A DNA stretch of 64,000 nt from NCBI GenBank assembly GCA_028752905.1, contig JAQNBH010000006.1:24975811-25039810 (forward strand), given 5' to 3'. The stretch comes from Cladorhizidae sp. MBARI D1340-BT2 (Eukaryota > Porifera > Demospongiae > Poecilosclerida > Cladorhizidae). Both the position numbers and the translations under genes were made by a program. This document shows, one piece after another, positions 11,461 to 21,939 of the stretch (positions are counted from its first letter, which is position 1; each line of letters begins with the position of its first letter). Below the pieces are notes generated by a model, which saw only the letters and a program-made list of their open reading frames with translations, searched no databases and was not told the origin of the DNA.

Positions 11461-14329
11461 CACTATACAATAATAGAATACCGGTATCTCAAGATCTCAA
11501 GAGGGGTTGAGGATCAGCAGTTTACCTTTGCATATGCATGCCTGAATGTGCTACAACCTGTTACTATGATAATTAATAAACCAGAGACCAGACAAAGGGC
11601 TCTTAGCTCAACTGGTTAAGGACACCACATTCCAGCTATTATATCTAATGATTCTAGGGGGGTAAAGAAATCTTTGACCCAAAAATCAACCTCATAGTTG
11701 GTTGCATTCTGGAGTTATTGCAGTCCTGTCAAAATCAGGTGTAAAGTCCCCCACTACTTTAAGGACCATTTTACGTTTAGTATTTCTCTAATCTTGTGAA
11801 GTGCTTGTAGACGTACTTGGTTGTTGCAAATTACCACTTATTATCACCTATCAAGTTATAGTCAATATAACTAGTTCTTTTCTGGCGTACCAAATGCAAG
11901 AAAGCTTCACCTTACCAGCTGTAGAAAGCGTGGACTATGCAACAATAAAATGTTATGCTCTATGATAGTCATATCTGGCGCTGTCACATAATGATATTGG
12001 GATAAAACTGCTATATCTTCAGCAAAAAAGTCAGTAAAATAGCGAACATAATTTTTTTTTTCTTCTTGGCAAGTATGACCAGCATTAGAACTTTCAGATG
12101 AAAATTAACCCACTGTTCCTCAACATGTATAAGGCATGGTCCATTATATTAGTAAGGTGTGGTCACTAGAGGGTGTTGTGCCACTGCTTTACATGTTTAA
12201 AGGCTTGGCTGCATAAGGTGAGGCCTATTGCTCTTCCGTAAGGCAAGGTTGCATGACGTAAGACTTCTTGCCCTTCTAAAGGTCATGATGGCATGTCATG
12301 CTTGCATAAGGCATGAGTCCCAGCCCTTTCATTAATAGTTTACAAGTACGGGGTGTGGCCTCCTACCTTTCTTTAGATGCTGCTCCTCCTTACTGTATAT
12401 GACATATGTTTGCATGGAGTGTGGACAACTTCCCTTCAATGCATGTATAATGCATGGGGTGAGCTGCCTGCCCTACCCATACATGTAGCTATAAAGAATG
12501 GTTGCATGTGGTGTCGACTCCTCACCTTCCTTCTCATATATAATGCATGGCTGCATGTGCTGTGGTCTCATGCCCGTCCTTCACATGTGTAAGGCATGTG
12601 TGCATGGGGTGTGGCCTCCTGCCCTACTTTTACAGAGTAGGGTTTGCTCTAGTCCCAGATAAATACTTCAATGGGCTATCACTTTCCATCAGGGTCAACA
12701 ATTAGGTCCAGTTCAAGTAGATGTACTCCCACTTTGGTTGCATGTAACTTTGGCAGAGCTATAACTATGCAATATTTTTAATATTAAAATATAATACACT
12801 TAAAGATTAACCATTGGAGCTCTCTATAATAGTCCATACAATGAAGTGTACATAATCTATGCAGCTCCAAAACTCACACCCACAAGGTGCTTCTAATATA
12901 ATTATTATTTAGAAACCTCCTCACATGAGCATAAGTTCATTTTAAAAATTAATAAAAATGGGATTCAATCTGTAGTGTTTGTGGAGCTCTATTAATCAGA
13001 GTTGTTATAACTATTCAAGACTAAGCGATATACTGTAAAATGAGTTTCATGTGTGTGGGAATCCACTTCACATTCCAACCTGCAGTTCCAAAAACTACAT
13101 TAAAAAATTCAATCAGAAAACATACAGCACTGGCTGCATTTTCATATATAAACCAGGACCATTGCTTGATTTGTGAGCATAGATATGGTACATACACATA
13201 AAAGCAACATATTCAGACTGTTCTTCACCATACAATATAGTATATATTGTACTATTCTTCTTTGAACAGAAATGGCAATGTTATGTTCCCAGGGGGGAAA
13301 ACCTGATGCTGGGTCCTTATGCTCTCTGCTAGAGTGAAACTGGCAACAATTCTCTATAACACCAGGCACACAGGGAGAGGGGGGTGATGTTATGGGTATT
13401 TTACTTCAAATTCTTCAAATTCTTGTATGAACATGAATTAGGCAAGTTTTCCCTCACAGATTTCCTGTGCGCTTTAACCCCCCCTCAATTCCACTGGTTG
13501 AGCCACTGGAGGATGGATCGGAGTATCTGTAGGTGCGGTTAAGTGACTAGAGGATGGGGTGGGGGGGGAGGAACAATCTAGGATGTGGTTCATCATGAGG
13601 GTGTGGTTTATCTAATGCTCAATAGAGAGGGAGTGGCTGGTGGTGAAGGTGTTGTTTGCAAATTTGAATAACGACACGTTGCAAAACAGATAGTTGCTTC
13701 GCATTGAGTGTTTATGCTCTATAAACAGCCACATACAGCCGATAAATCAATTTACAATAAATTATACCCCATTACTAAGGACACCTGTTTTTAGGGATAA
13801 TCACTGAATATTGCAAAGTGGTCTTTCTAGGAGATTATTTTAATAGTCATCTTCTGCAAATATTTCACACTTCAAACCCTTCACCCCTCCCCCTAACTCC
13901 CGTGCTAAGTACATATTTTTATAAGTGGACACTAGAAAATCCCACAGGCTAATCTTCTCTTCAGCTTTCTTCTCCACCACCTAGAAAAAATGCCTTACGT
14001 TGAACAGCTTCCTGTCAATCTTGCAGGAATCCCTTACACAACATGACTCTCTCCCGCCACAATATATGAGAAGACCATTGGTGGAATGGACCGACTTGCA
14101 AGCTGCCTAAATGAATGGCTGCTAATCCTTGGAGCATAAAACATGTGAATTATCTGCATTTGGAAGAATAGGCAAAAGAGGGACCCTGAAGATTAAGTTG
14201 TCCCTAGAGTATTGCTAGGCCAACTAACAAATGTTGAAGATGCCATTTGATGTTATCACTATGTAATACTTCATATCAAAAAGTTTTTTCAATAATGAAA
14301 GTCCACTAGCACAATAAACACTTCATGCC
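11461..14329 (+). other. core region without recognisable genes
   Basis: The sequence is AT-rich with stops in all frames. It contains a single ~110-bp relative of the palindromic repeat at 12780-12900 and a ~50-bp-period minisatellite at 12120-12625. Nothing else is recognisable. This is the first core DNA beyond the left arm. Confidence 0.6.
12120..12625 (+). repeat. degenerate ~50-bp-period minisatellite
   Basis: TGCATGG-type cores recur at about 12411, 12451, 12502, 12552 and 12601, each followed by a GGTGTGG-type word and a CCTGCCCT/CCTTC tract, with AAGGCATG before the core. Earlier units back to about 12130 are more degenerate. Some units form an ORF (12377-12592), which I regard as incidental to the repeat. 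Confidence 0.75.
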
Positions 14330-14720
14330 CTATTGTATGTGGACTATAAATAACTTTTGTGATGAACCGTCATCCCTCGCTCAGTACTGCATGTATGTTC
14401 TTCGCATGAGGAATAAGTAGCGTACATATATTTGTCCTGCATGTGTGTTATTATAAGGAGCGAACAATACGCTTTGTATACATGAACTGCATGTATGTTC
14501 ATTGCATGCAGCAATAAGTGGCCTCCTTTCTTATACTGCATGTATGCTCATCACATGGATCAATGAGATGCCTCCGTATAATTGTACTGAATGTATGTTC
14601 ATTAAATGGACCAATGAGTGGCTTCTGTATGCATGAACTGCTTGTATGTTAATTAACTGGAGCAATGGTGGGTCTTCGTATAATAATACTGCATGTATGT
14701 TCTTTATTTAGAGCAATGAT
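14330..14720 (+). repeat. 50-bp-period minisatellite
   Basis: TGCATGTATGTTC or close variants occur at 14388, 14438, 14488, 14538, 14588, 14639 and 14690. Each unit continues with GAGCAATGAGTGGC-like and TCCGTATAATTGTACTG-like words. The regular spacing of 50-51 bp is clear although the units have diverged. Confidence 0.88.
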
Positions 14721-14729
14721 TGTGTGTCC

Positions 14730-15212
14730 CAGGTGGGTACACTAGTCATGTAGTACCTGGTGGCTTGGATACACTGGTCATGTAGTAGTACCAGGTGGCT
14801 TTGATACACTAGTGAAGTAGTGCCAGGTGGCTTGGATACACTGGTCATGTAGTACCAGGTGGATTGGATACACTGGTCATGTAGTACCAGGTGGCTTGGA
14901 TACACTAGTCAGGTAGTACCAAGGTGGCTTGGATACACTGGTCATGTAGTACCAGGTGGCTTGGATACACTGGCCATGTAGTACCAGGTGGCTTGGATAC
15001 ACTAGTCATGTATTACCAGACTCAGGTAGCTTGGATACACTGGTCATGTAGTACCAAGTGGCTTGGATACACTGGTCATGTAGTACCAGGTGGCTTGGAT
15101 ACACTGATAATTTAGTAAGTACCAGGTGGCTTGGATACGCTGGTCATGTAGTACCAGGTGGCTTGGATACACTGGTCATGTAGTACCAAGTGGCTTGGAT
15201 ACACTGGTCATG
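14730..15212 (+). repeat. 32-bp minisatellite, left part
   Basis: About fifteen tandem units of GGTGGCTTGGATACACTGGT followed by CATGTAGTACCA (32 bp), with scattered substitutions and small indels. ORFs on both strands through the array are products of the repeat. The array stops at 15212 where Gypsy element 1 begins and resumes at 20954, so both parts were once one array. Confidence 0.95.
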
Positions 15213-15869
15213 TATCATGAAAAACCAACCTTCTCCCAGTGTACGGACACTTTAGCTGGCTGAGCAGATCCCTGGTCTTCATGCGATGCCTGATCTTTGA
15301 TTCCCAGTCTGTCCTACTGGCAATCCTCAGAACAAGCCAAACTCAGCAACTCTCAACAGAATTGCTGGATTCCCAAATATAACTACAGATAGTTATATTA
15401 TAATTATGAGATGCATAAATACACCAGCCATGACAAGATAACACAACACAATATCAACCACAATAACAAAGGTTCAGAGGGTTCTTATCTAACAGTTCTT
15501 AATTGCTGGTTGCAGCAGTCTCTGGCAATATTAAGCTATCTGCTAACTACTCCCTAGCTGTTTCTTATATACTGTTCAAACTACTACTATGTTTGATGAC
15601 ATCAGGTCATCATGGCACCGACCCTTGGCAACCAATCCAATGTCTTGTCTTATCAGGTGAGGGGTATGTAGATCTTTCCTCAGGCAGGTGGACTACATCC
15701 TTTATAGTGTCTGGTGGTGAGGTCCTTCGTCTGTTCTCACACTCGCTACCATGGTTTCCACACATCTGGTGTACGGCTTGACCACTATGTTCTTTGGCAA
15801 CAACAGCTGCTGGTTTGGCTTCATCCCGGGCTGTTGTGAACTCAGTCAGGGAGATAGAATTTCCTGACA
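15213..15869 (-). repeat. 3' LTR of Gypsy element 1
   Basis: 657 bp, matching 19358-20953 apart from the insertion carried there. Its + strand start is TATCATGAAAAACC (one change from TGTCATG in the partner) and it ends TTTCCTGACA. Small indels relative to the partner LTR show that the insertion is not very recent. Confidence 0.93.
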
Positions 15870-16890
15870 TTCCCTCTTCCTCGGCTCGAGACCCGTCTCG
15901 ACTTAGGCCATCGGTGTTGGCATTGGCGGAACCCGACCAGTGGGAGATGGTGAAATCGTAGTCTTGTAGGTCAAGCACCCAACGAGTGAGTCAGCCATGT
16001 CTGTCTTTGATATTGGCTAGGTGAGCCAGGGGGTTGTGGTCAGTTTCAATGGTAAATGTAGTTCCCTCCAATTAGACCCTGAAATGTTTAATTCCTGCCA
16101 CGATGGCAAGAGCTTCCCGTTCTATCGTGGAATATCTCTGTTCTCTGGGTAAAAGTTTTCAGGAATTGAATTCCACCGGATGCTCGTCACCCTTGAGGCC
16201 GATTTGGCTGAGTACAAATCCCAGCTGATGCATCCATCTGTAGGATAAAAGGTCTTTCCAGATTGGGGATAATAATACATGGTGATTAGTAATTGCGGCT
16301 TTTAGAGATTTGAAAGCTACTTCACAAGAACTACTCCACACAATCTTATTACTCCGATTCTTTTTGGTTAAGTCTGTTAAAGGAGATGCTATTTCGGAGA
16401 AGTTGGGTATAAACCTTTGGTAGTAACCGGCTAATCCTAAAAAGGCTCTCATTTGCTTCTTAGTCTGAGGGGGTGAATAAGTACAAATGGCCTCAACCTT
16501 GCAAGACAATGGTCTAACTTGTCCTCCCACCCACTAAATGTCCCAAATATTCACAATGGCTCACACCAAAGTTACATTTCTCTTGTTTTATTGCGAGACC
16601 TGCTTCTCTCATTCTGCCTAAAACTACTGACACATGTTGTAAATGGTCTTTCCAGTTCTGACTATAAATGACAATGTCATCTAGGTATGTGGCAGGAAAG
16701 GTTTCCAGCCCGGACAAGATGTGGTCCATTAACCTTAGAAAGGTGGAGGGGGCCGAAACCAAACCAAAGGGCATAGTCATAAATTGATACTTCCCATAGG
16801 GAGTAATAAAGGCAGTCTTCTCTCTACTACTACTCCCCATGGGGACATGATAGTAACCCCTTGGTTAAGTCAAGGGTGGTTAAGCTGGCC
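15870..16890 (-). pseudogene. reverse transcriptase and RNase H of Gypsy element 1
   Basis: 16840-16514 contains KTAFITPYGKYQFMTMPFGL and the catalytic YLDDIVIYS. 16530-16159 gives the connection domain (PPQTKKQMRAFLGLAGYYQ, FIPNFSEIASPLTDLTKK) and the start of RNase H, with frameshifts. 15978-15870 gives the end of RNase H, ISHWSGSANANTDGLSRDG. The 3' LTR starts immediately after, so no integrase follows. The N-terminal part of RT is lost in the same deletion that removed integrase. Confidence 0.9.
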
Positions 16891-17791
16891 ATTTAGTAGT
16901 GTAGTCCATAGCTATGAGTACGTATTTGTGTCCACCAGAAGTTCTTAAGGGGTCCAAATATGTCCATAGCTATGCGAGTAAGGTTTGATCAATAATAGGT
17001 AATGGGTGAAGGGGTGCCTTAGATCCTACAGCTTTTTGGCAGATGGGACAAGACAGACACAGCTCATGCACATCTCTGGCCAGACCTGGGCAATCCATCC
17101 TACCTCTGATAAGCTGGATGGTTCTTTCCCTGCCAAAGTGACCTGCTGCTACAGAGGAGTGAGCTAACCTCATTACCTTGGCCCTGGGCACCATAATCAA
17201 GTTATTTCCTAATTCTTGCTAGGGCTTCCTTACTAATAACCCATCCTTCCAAAAATACACACTGTCTTTTTGGTTCACTTTTTCCCTTGCGCTCCTTAGG
17301 GTAGGATCTTGTTTCTGTTCCTCATGAAAATCTTCCGGGGAGATGGTGTCCAAGTCTCCAGGCTCTGCTGCTTCGGGTGATGGGGGAGTCACTAGGTCGT
17401 CCTTTGGAGCTCTTTCTGGCTTGCCTAGGCTCTCTCCTGTTTCATCTGGTGCTGGTTGGGGAGGGGTCTCTATCTCGTCTGTAGGAGGTATTTCCGGCTC
17501 GGCTAGGCTCACACTTTACTCATCCATTTCATTGTCATTGTCATCAGGTAGTACTGGTTGTATGATGGGCTCATCCTCATCGAGTTGTCGGGCCTCGGCT
17601 TGCTCTTCTAGGGTCCGAAGCTTGCTTTGGATCCTTGTGGTTGCCAGGCCCAGCTCAGGGGTAGGGAGAGTAGGAGGGACAAGGTCCCTCTTCCCGGCGT
17701 CTGTATCCAGAGCTTCCCGGAGGTATGTCTTAAATAAGGGAATATCATGCCCCATCAACATATCACACATAAGGTGCTCGGATACACACAC
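16880..17791 (-). pseudogene. protease end, acidic linker and integrase zinc finger of Gypsy element 1
   Basis: 17791-17516 carries the end of protease (LMGHDIPLF) and an acidic linker. 17512-17219 continues it and ends EKVNQKDSVYFWKDGLLVRK, the usual lead-in to integrase. 17200-16970 is the H2C2 zinc-binding domain: HSSVAAGHFGRERTIQLIRG and CLSCPICQKAVG. Just beyond, scrambled frames still read like the start of the integrase core, then the sequence jumps into RT (TTLDLTKG). The integrase core is therefore deleted. Integrase precedes RT. Confidence 0.85.
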
Positions 17792-17854
17792 TGCTAATAC
17801 TACCTTCTCATGTCCGTCTACCTGAAGGGTTATCTTGGCTGCTGGGAAATGGGT

Positions 17855-19162
17855 TCAAGCTGAACTTGCTGTAGTATATGCTACTTTCCAGGGAAGATAA
17901 TCTTTCTGGTCTACGCACCGGGGATGCACAATACTTTTTGTGCAGCCAGTGTCTAAGAAAGCTATCACTGACTGGTTGTTAATGGTCACTCTCCTATTCC
18001 ATTTAGGCAATTTCTTTCTCATAGTGCGGGCACAGTTCCCTCTCTCTATTTTAACACGACAATCCCTCTGCATGTGACCTAATTTCCCACACCTGTAACA
18101 TTCAACTGATCTTGGCCCTCTCTCTTGAGGAATATTTATGTTACATGGGTTAATGTTACCAGGGAGTTGTCTTCCTTGCTCAGACAGTCTGGGGTAGGGG
18201 AAACGTCCTCTGTTGTCTCTGGGTTCTCCTCTGTTGTCTCGGGGTTCTCGGGGAGCGGTTCTTCGTCCTCCTTTTTGCTCAGTCCTTGGAACTGCATCCT
18301 TCTCTCTTGGTGAGATGCAGAGACATCTCAGCACTGCCTCCTTGAGTTCTTCATAACTTCCAGGCCCCATCTGGCGCATACAGCTGTTTAGCCACCTTGG
18401 AAGTTTCTGTAAAGTAAGCTCAATTAAAATAAGTTCTTGGGCTGACTTACCACTAGAAGCCAACCATCGGGAACAGGCTTGCTTCCGGTCTCGGAACCAC
18501 TCTTCAGGTTTGTCTTGACTGAAGGTTAAGTCAAACAACTTCTTCCGGTATGACTCCGTTGTAATCTGGTAGGGGGATCGGAGGGTTTGACATACTAGAT
18601 CATAATCTTCTTGTTCTTCTATAGTTAGGGAGGTTACGGCTAACATGCCTTGGCCGGATAGTGCACTTCGTAGATTGACACTCCAGGGACGCCATGGCCA
18701 CTTGCTTGCTAGCGCGGTCACCTCGAATGAGCTGAAGAATGCCCCCATGTCATCAGTGCCTTCAACGAATTTTTGTAAGGTCAGTTTGGGTGTACCTACC
18801 GCTGGTAGAGCTACCGCTGGTGGAGGGTGTCTCTGGTCCACCAAGGCCTGGATCCACTGATCCTGTTGCTGCTGGGCATGTTGTCGGTCCTCGGCCCATC
18901 TGGCATCTTCGTGTTGTGATCTGGCCTGCTCCATATCTGCCCATTGGCCCATGAAGCGATTCATTTGTCCTCTGAGTGGAGGAGGGTCTCCATCCTTTGC
19001 GATGCTGCTCCCTGGATCATCGTCCTCGCTGCATTCGCCTGGTTCCAAGGGAGGTACACGGCCCTCAATGAGGTTATCTCGAGGGGGTCGGTTAAATCCA
19101 GATCGCAGAGGAAGAGCCATAACAATACAATGAAAAATACACACTCCGGAAGGAAAATGCAC
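17855..19162 (-). CDS. Gag-protease region of Gypsy element 1
   Basis: One open frame of 435 codons. The middle matches Gag capsid style (TLQKFVEGTDDMGAFFSSFE, EEWFRDRKQACSRWLASSGK). A CCHC zinc knuckle, CYRCGKLGHMQRDC, lies at about residue 365. The C-terminal end enters the aspartic protease with FLDTGCTKSIVHP. The start at 19162 may be a few codons upstream of the real Gag start; an inner Met at VMALPLRSGFNRP is equally plausible. The protease continues in shifted frames at 17791-17516 (MCDMLMGHDIPLFKTYL), so at least one frameshift separates the two halves. Confidence 0.85.
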   Translation of the reverse strand: MHFPSGVCIFHCIVMALPLRSGFNRPPRDNLIEGRVPPLEPGECSEDDDPGSSIAKDGDPPPLRGQMNRFMGQWADMEQARSQHEDARWAEDRQHAQQQQDQWIQALVDQRHPPPAVALPAVGTPKLTLQKFVEGTDDMGAFFSSFEVTALASKWPWRPWSVNLRSALSGQGMLAVTSLTIEEQEDYDLVCQTLRSPYQITTESYRKKLFDLTFSQDKPEEWFRDRKQACSRWLASSGKSAQELILIELTLQKLPRWLNSCMRQMGPGSYEELKEAVLRCLCISPREKDAVPRTEQKGGRRTAPREPRDNRGEPRDNRGRFPYPRLSEQGRQLPGNINPCNINIPQERGPRSVECYRCGKLGHMQRDCRVKIERGNCARTMRKKLPKWNRRVTINNQSVIAFLDTGCTKSIVHPRCVDQKDYLPWKVAYTTASSA

Positions 19163-19802
19163 TCAGTGGTTACACAAAACCAAATATAACCTAGAGTTGG
19201 GTTTGGTTTCACAAGCCCCAAGGTTCTCAAGTGACCTGGGCTGTTTCCCACTAATCACAACCAAAAAAATTATGTAATCACAACCTCTCACTCAGGCTGG
19301 AGCTACAATAGTAACGTAGATCCTTTTTTTCAACATGGATCCCACCGCTGCCAGCAATGTCATGAAAAACCAGCCTTCTCCCAGTACAGACACTTTAGCA
19401 GATCCCTGGTCTTCACGCGACGCCTGATCTTTGACTCCCAGTCTGTCCTACTGGCAATCCTCAGAACAAGCCAAACTCGGCAACTCTCAACAGAATTGCT
19501 GGATTCCCAAATATAACTACAGATAGTTATATTATAATTATGAGATACATAAATACACCAGCCATGACAAGATAACACAACACAATATCAACCACAATAA
19601 CAAAGGTTCAGAGGGTTCTTATCTAACAGTTCCTAATTGCTGGCTGCAGCAGTCTCTGGCAATATTCAGGTATCTGCTAACTACTCCCTAGCTGTTTCTT
19701 ATATACTGTTCGAACTACTAGGTTTGATGAGATCAGGTCGTCATGGCACCAACCCTTGGCGACCAAACCAATGTCTTGTCTTATCAGGTGAGGGGTGTGT
19801 AG

Positions 19803-20765
19803 TAGGCCTTGGCACATTATGCTCAAAAATTGAGCTATTATGCTATGCTTCTATGCTCTGAGAACCATATTATTATGCTTCCTAGTCCTTATCATTATGC
19901 TCTCAATATAACCATTATGCTCATGCAAACTAACCTTTGACCTTATCATGTGATCTACCATGTGGCAGCTGACTGAGTTAAATATATGCACAGACTGACA
20001 TGCTGAGGGGGGGTTCATGGCTTCTGTTTCACTACCAGTGTCTGAGACTGACAAAGATACTGTTGCTCTAGGCGAGACTGCTGCATCTCAATTCAAGAAC
20101 GTCACTGGCCCAATGCAGCTGCTGTTACAAATAGGTTGCTACTGCACTGCAGCTGGAGCAGTATGGATGAGCTGCGCTGGCAACTGTGTACAAAGGGGTT
20201 TCCATTACTTTGAAGTGAAGTTTTTCTGGATTTTACACCTATTATGGATGCATTTAAGAGTGCTCGCCTTTTCAATCCAGGGAAGGTCACTGCTGCTTCA
20301 GTAGACACATCGAAGGCATTGCCTTTCTTCGGAGATGATCTCATTAATGATTTGAAGCTAGAACTACCATCTTATTTAGCAGCAGCTAATGATACTGCAA
20401 GGGAAGTGAACCCTTTGGAATGGTGGGAGCATAATAAAGGAACATTGCCATAGTGGAGTCAGGGATTCAGCAAAGTCATTTTGATTCAGCCATCATCAGC
20501 ATCAGTTGAAACAGTTTTTTCAATTTTGGAGAGACATTTTACACAATCTCAGCAATCTGCGCTTCAAGACTACGTTGAGTGGGAGTAATGCTAGAGTTTA
20601 ACAATTCTTAAAACTGTAATAATTATGTTTTGTAATAATCACATTTGTTGAGCACATTTGTTGGGTCATTATGCCCAAATATTTTGCTATTATGCTCAAT
20701 TATGCTCAAGTGGAAAGGAGAGCTATTATGCTCAAATTTATGCCAGCATAATGTGCCAAGGCCTA
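19803..20765 (+). mobile_element. 963-bp hAT element inside a Gypsy LTR
   Basis: Terminal inverted repeats TAGGCCTTGGCACATTATGC and GCATAATGTGCCAAGGCCTA lie at the two ends. A perfect 8-bp target duplication GTGTGTAG flanks them (19795-19802 and 20766-20773), the hAT signature. The interior keeps only the C-terminal end of a transposase, so it is a deletion derivative that would need a transposase supplied by another copy. Further copies of TTATGCTCAA-type words lie near both ends and look like subterminal repeats. Confidence 0.95.
20170..20590 (+). pseudogene. hAT transposase C-terminal fragment
   Basis: The + strand reads TPIMDAFKSARLFNPGKV, then WWEHNKGTLP, a stop in place of a Tyr/Trp, WSQGFSKVILIQPSSASVET and VFSILERHF. 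This is the hAT dimerisation (Dimer_Tnp_hAT) region, with the usual order W-H, P-S-S-A-E and F-S. The catalytic part is missing. Confidence 0.88.
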
Positions 20766-20953
20766 GTGTGTAGATCTTTCCTCAGACAGGTGGACCACAG
20801 CCTTTATAGTGTCTGGTGGTGAAGTCCTTCATCTGTTCCCACACTCGCTACAATGGTTTCCACACATCTGGTGTACGGCTTGACCACTAGCTGCTGGTTT
20901 GGCTTCATCCCGGGCTGTTGTGAACTCAGTCAGGGAGATAGAGTTCCCTGACA

Positions 20954-21440
20954 TCATGTAACCAGGTGGTCATGTAGTACCGAGTGGCTTGGATACACTG
21001 GTCATGCAGTACCAGGTGGCTTGGATACACTGGTCATGTAGTTGGATACACTGGTCATGTAGTACCAGGTGGCTTGGATAAACTGGTGATATAGTACCAA
21101 TTGGATACACTGGTCATGTAGTACCAGGTGGCTTGGATATACTAGTCATGTAGTACCAGGTGGCTTGGATACACTGGTCATGTAGTACCAGGTGGCTTGG
21201 ATACACTGGTCATGTAGTACCAATTGGATACAATGGTCATGTAGTACCAGGTGGCTTGGATACACTGGTGATGTAGTACCAGGTGGCTTGGATACACTGG
21301 TCATGTAGAACCATGTGGCTTGGATACACTGGTCATGTAGTACTAGGTGGCTTGGATACACTAGTCAGGTAGTACCAGGTGGCTTGGATACACTGGTCAT
21401 GTAGTACCAGGTGGCTTGGATACACTGGTCATGCTGACTC
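20954..21440 (+). repeat. 32-bp minisatellite, right part
   Basis: Same 32-bp unit as 14730-15212, continuing after the right LTR of Gypsy element 1. Several units are shortened (for example GTACCAATTGGATACACTGG). It ends near 21430, and the next landmark is the LTR of Gypsy element 2 at 21566. Confidence 0.95.
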
Positions 21441-21565
21441 CGGGTGGTTGCCACCATCATCAAGAGTATCTGTCTTCACAGATATTGAAATATTTTGTAG
21501 GATTGGATATTCACTTAATGAGCTGCTCTGGCTGAATATTCCTCTGCCATTCTGCTCAGGGACAC

Positions 21566-21935
21566 TGTTGAGTGTTAGTCCAGTCTAACCCTCAAGTGAT
21601 GGTATAAATTGCTGCCACCAGAGCTATGCTTATGTAAATAGCACCAGTATCTTGCAATCAGAGAATTTATATTATTAATGAAGACACAAGGTTGCAATTA
21701 CAGGACAAGGCAAAGCTCCTGAACCTCGGTCAGTCAGGCTTCCTATATCCTGGAAACAGGGTGTGACACATTCTTACATACACTCAGCAAAGTTCCATAT
21801 ACTATAACTAGGTAGGCACACATTAGGCTATATAATATCTAAGTCTGTTTGGTGTGACATAACTTGTCCCTCACTACTCTATGTGTTAATGCCTAAAGGT
21901 CATCCATGGTCCATGTTTATGAGTCTGCCCTCAAC
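21566..21935 (-). repeat. 3' LTR of Gypsy element 2
   Basis: 370 bp from TGTTGAGTGTTAGTCCAG to GCCCTCAACA on the + strand. The next inner bases, TCTCCCCTTTCTGAGATG, are the complement of a polypurine tract, the plus-strand primer. Pair of 25881-26267. Confidence 0.95.
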
Positions 21936-21939
21936 ATCT

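Larger units (their letters stand above)
15213..20953 (-). mobile_element. Gypsy element 1 (Gmr1-like domain order)
   Basis: An LTR retrotransposon on the minus strand, inserted in the 32-bp minisatellite. The target duplication TCATG lies at 15208-15212 and 20954-20958. LTRs run TGTCA...TGACA. Internal order in transcription direction is gag, protease, integrase zinc finger, reverse transcriptase, RNase H, then the 3' LTR with no integrase after RNase H. Most of the integrase and the start of RT are deleted, and the RT frame is broken, so it cannot move by itself. Confidence 0.93.
19358..20953 (-). repeat. 5' LTR of Gypsy element 1, interrupted
   Basis: It begins TGTCATGAAAAACC at 19358 and ends TTCCCTGACA at 20953. 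A 963-bp hAT element (19803-20765) splits it after GTGTGTAG. Just inside, 19339-19356 reads ATCCCACCGCTGCCAGCA on the + strand. This is a tRNA primer-binding site, closely related to the one in Gypsy element 3. Confidence 0.92.

Noticed and set aside
11597..11665. tRNA-like start GGGCTCTTAGCTCAACTGG with a good A-box
   Set aside because: No B-box, anticodon arm or 3' acceptor complement follows; at best the decayed head of a tRNA-derived SINE.
14708..15115. Long ORFs on both strands through the 32-bp repeat
   Set aside because: They exist only because the 32-bp unit lacks stops in some frames; the protein is a plain repeat translation.
17343..17825. 160-codon + strand ORF
   Set aside because: Antisense to the acidic linker and protease end of Gypsy element 1; Ser/Gly-rich shadow with no domain.
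18961..19251. ORF overlapping the gag start of Gypsy element 1
   Set aside because: Shadow frame in the leader; the true Gag frame is 19162-17855.
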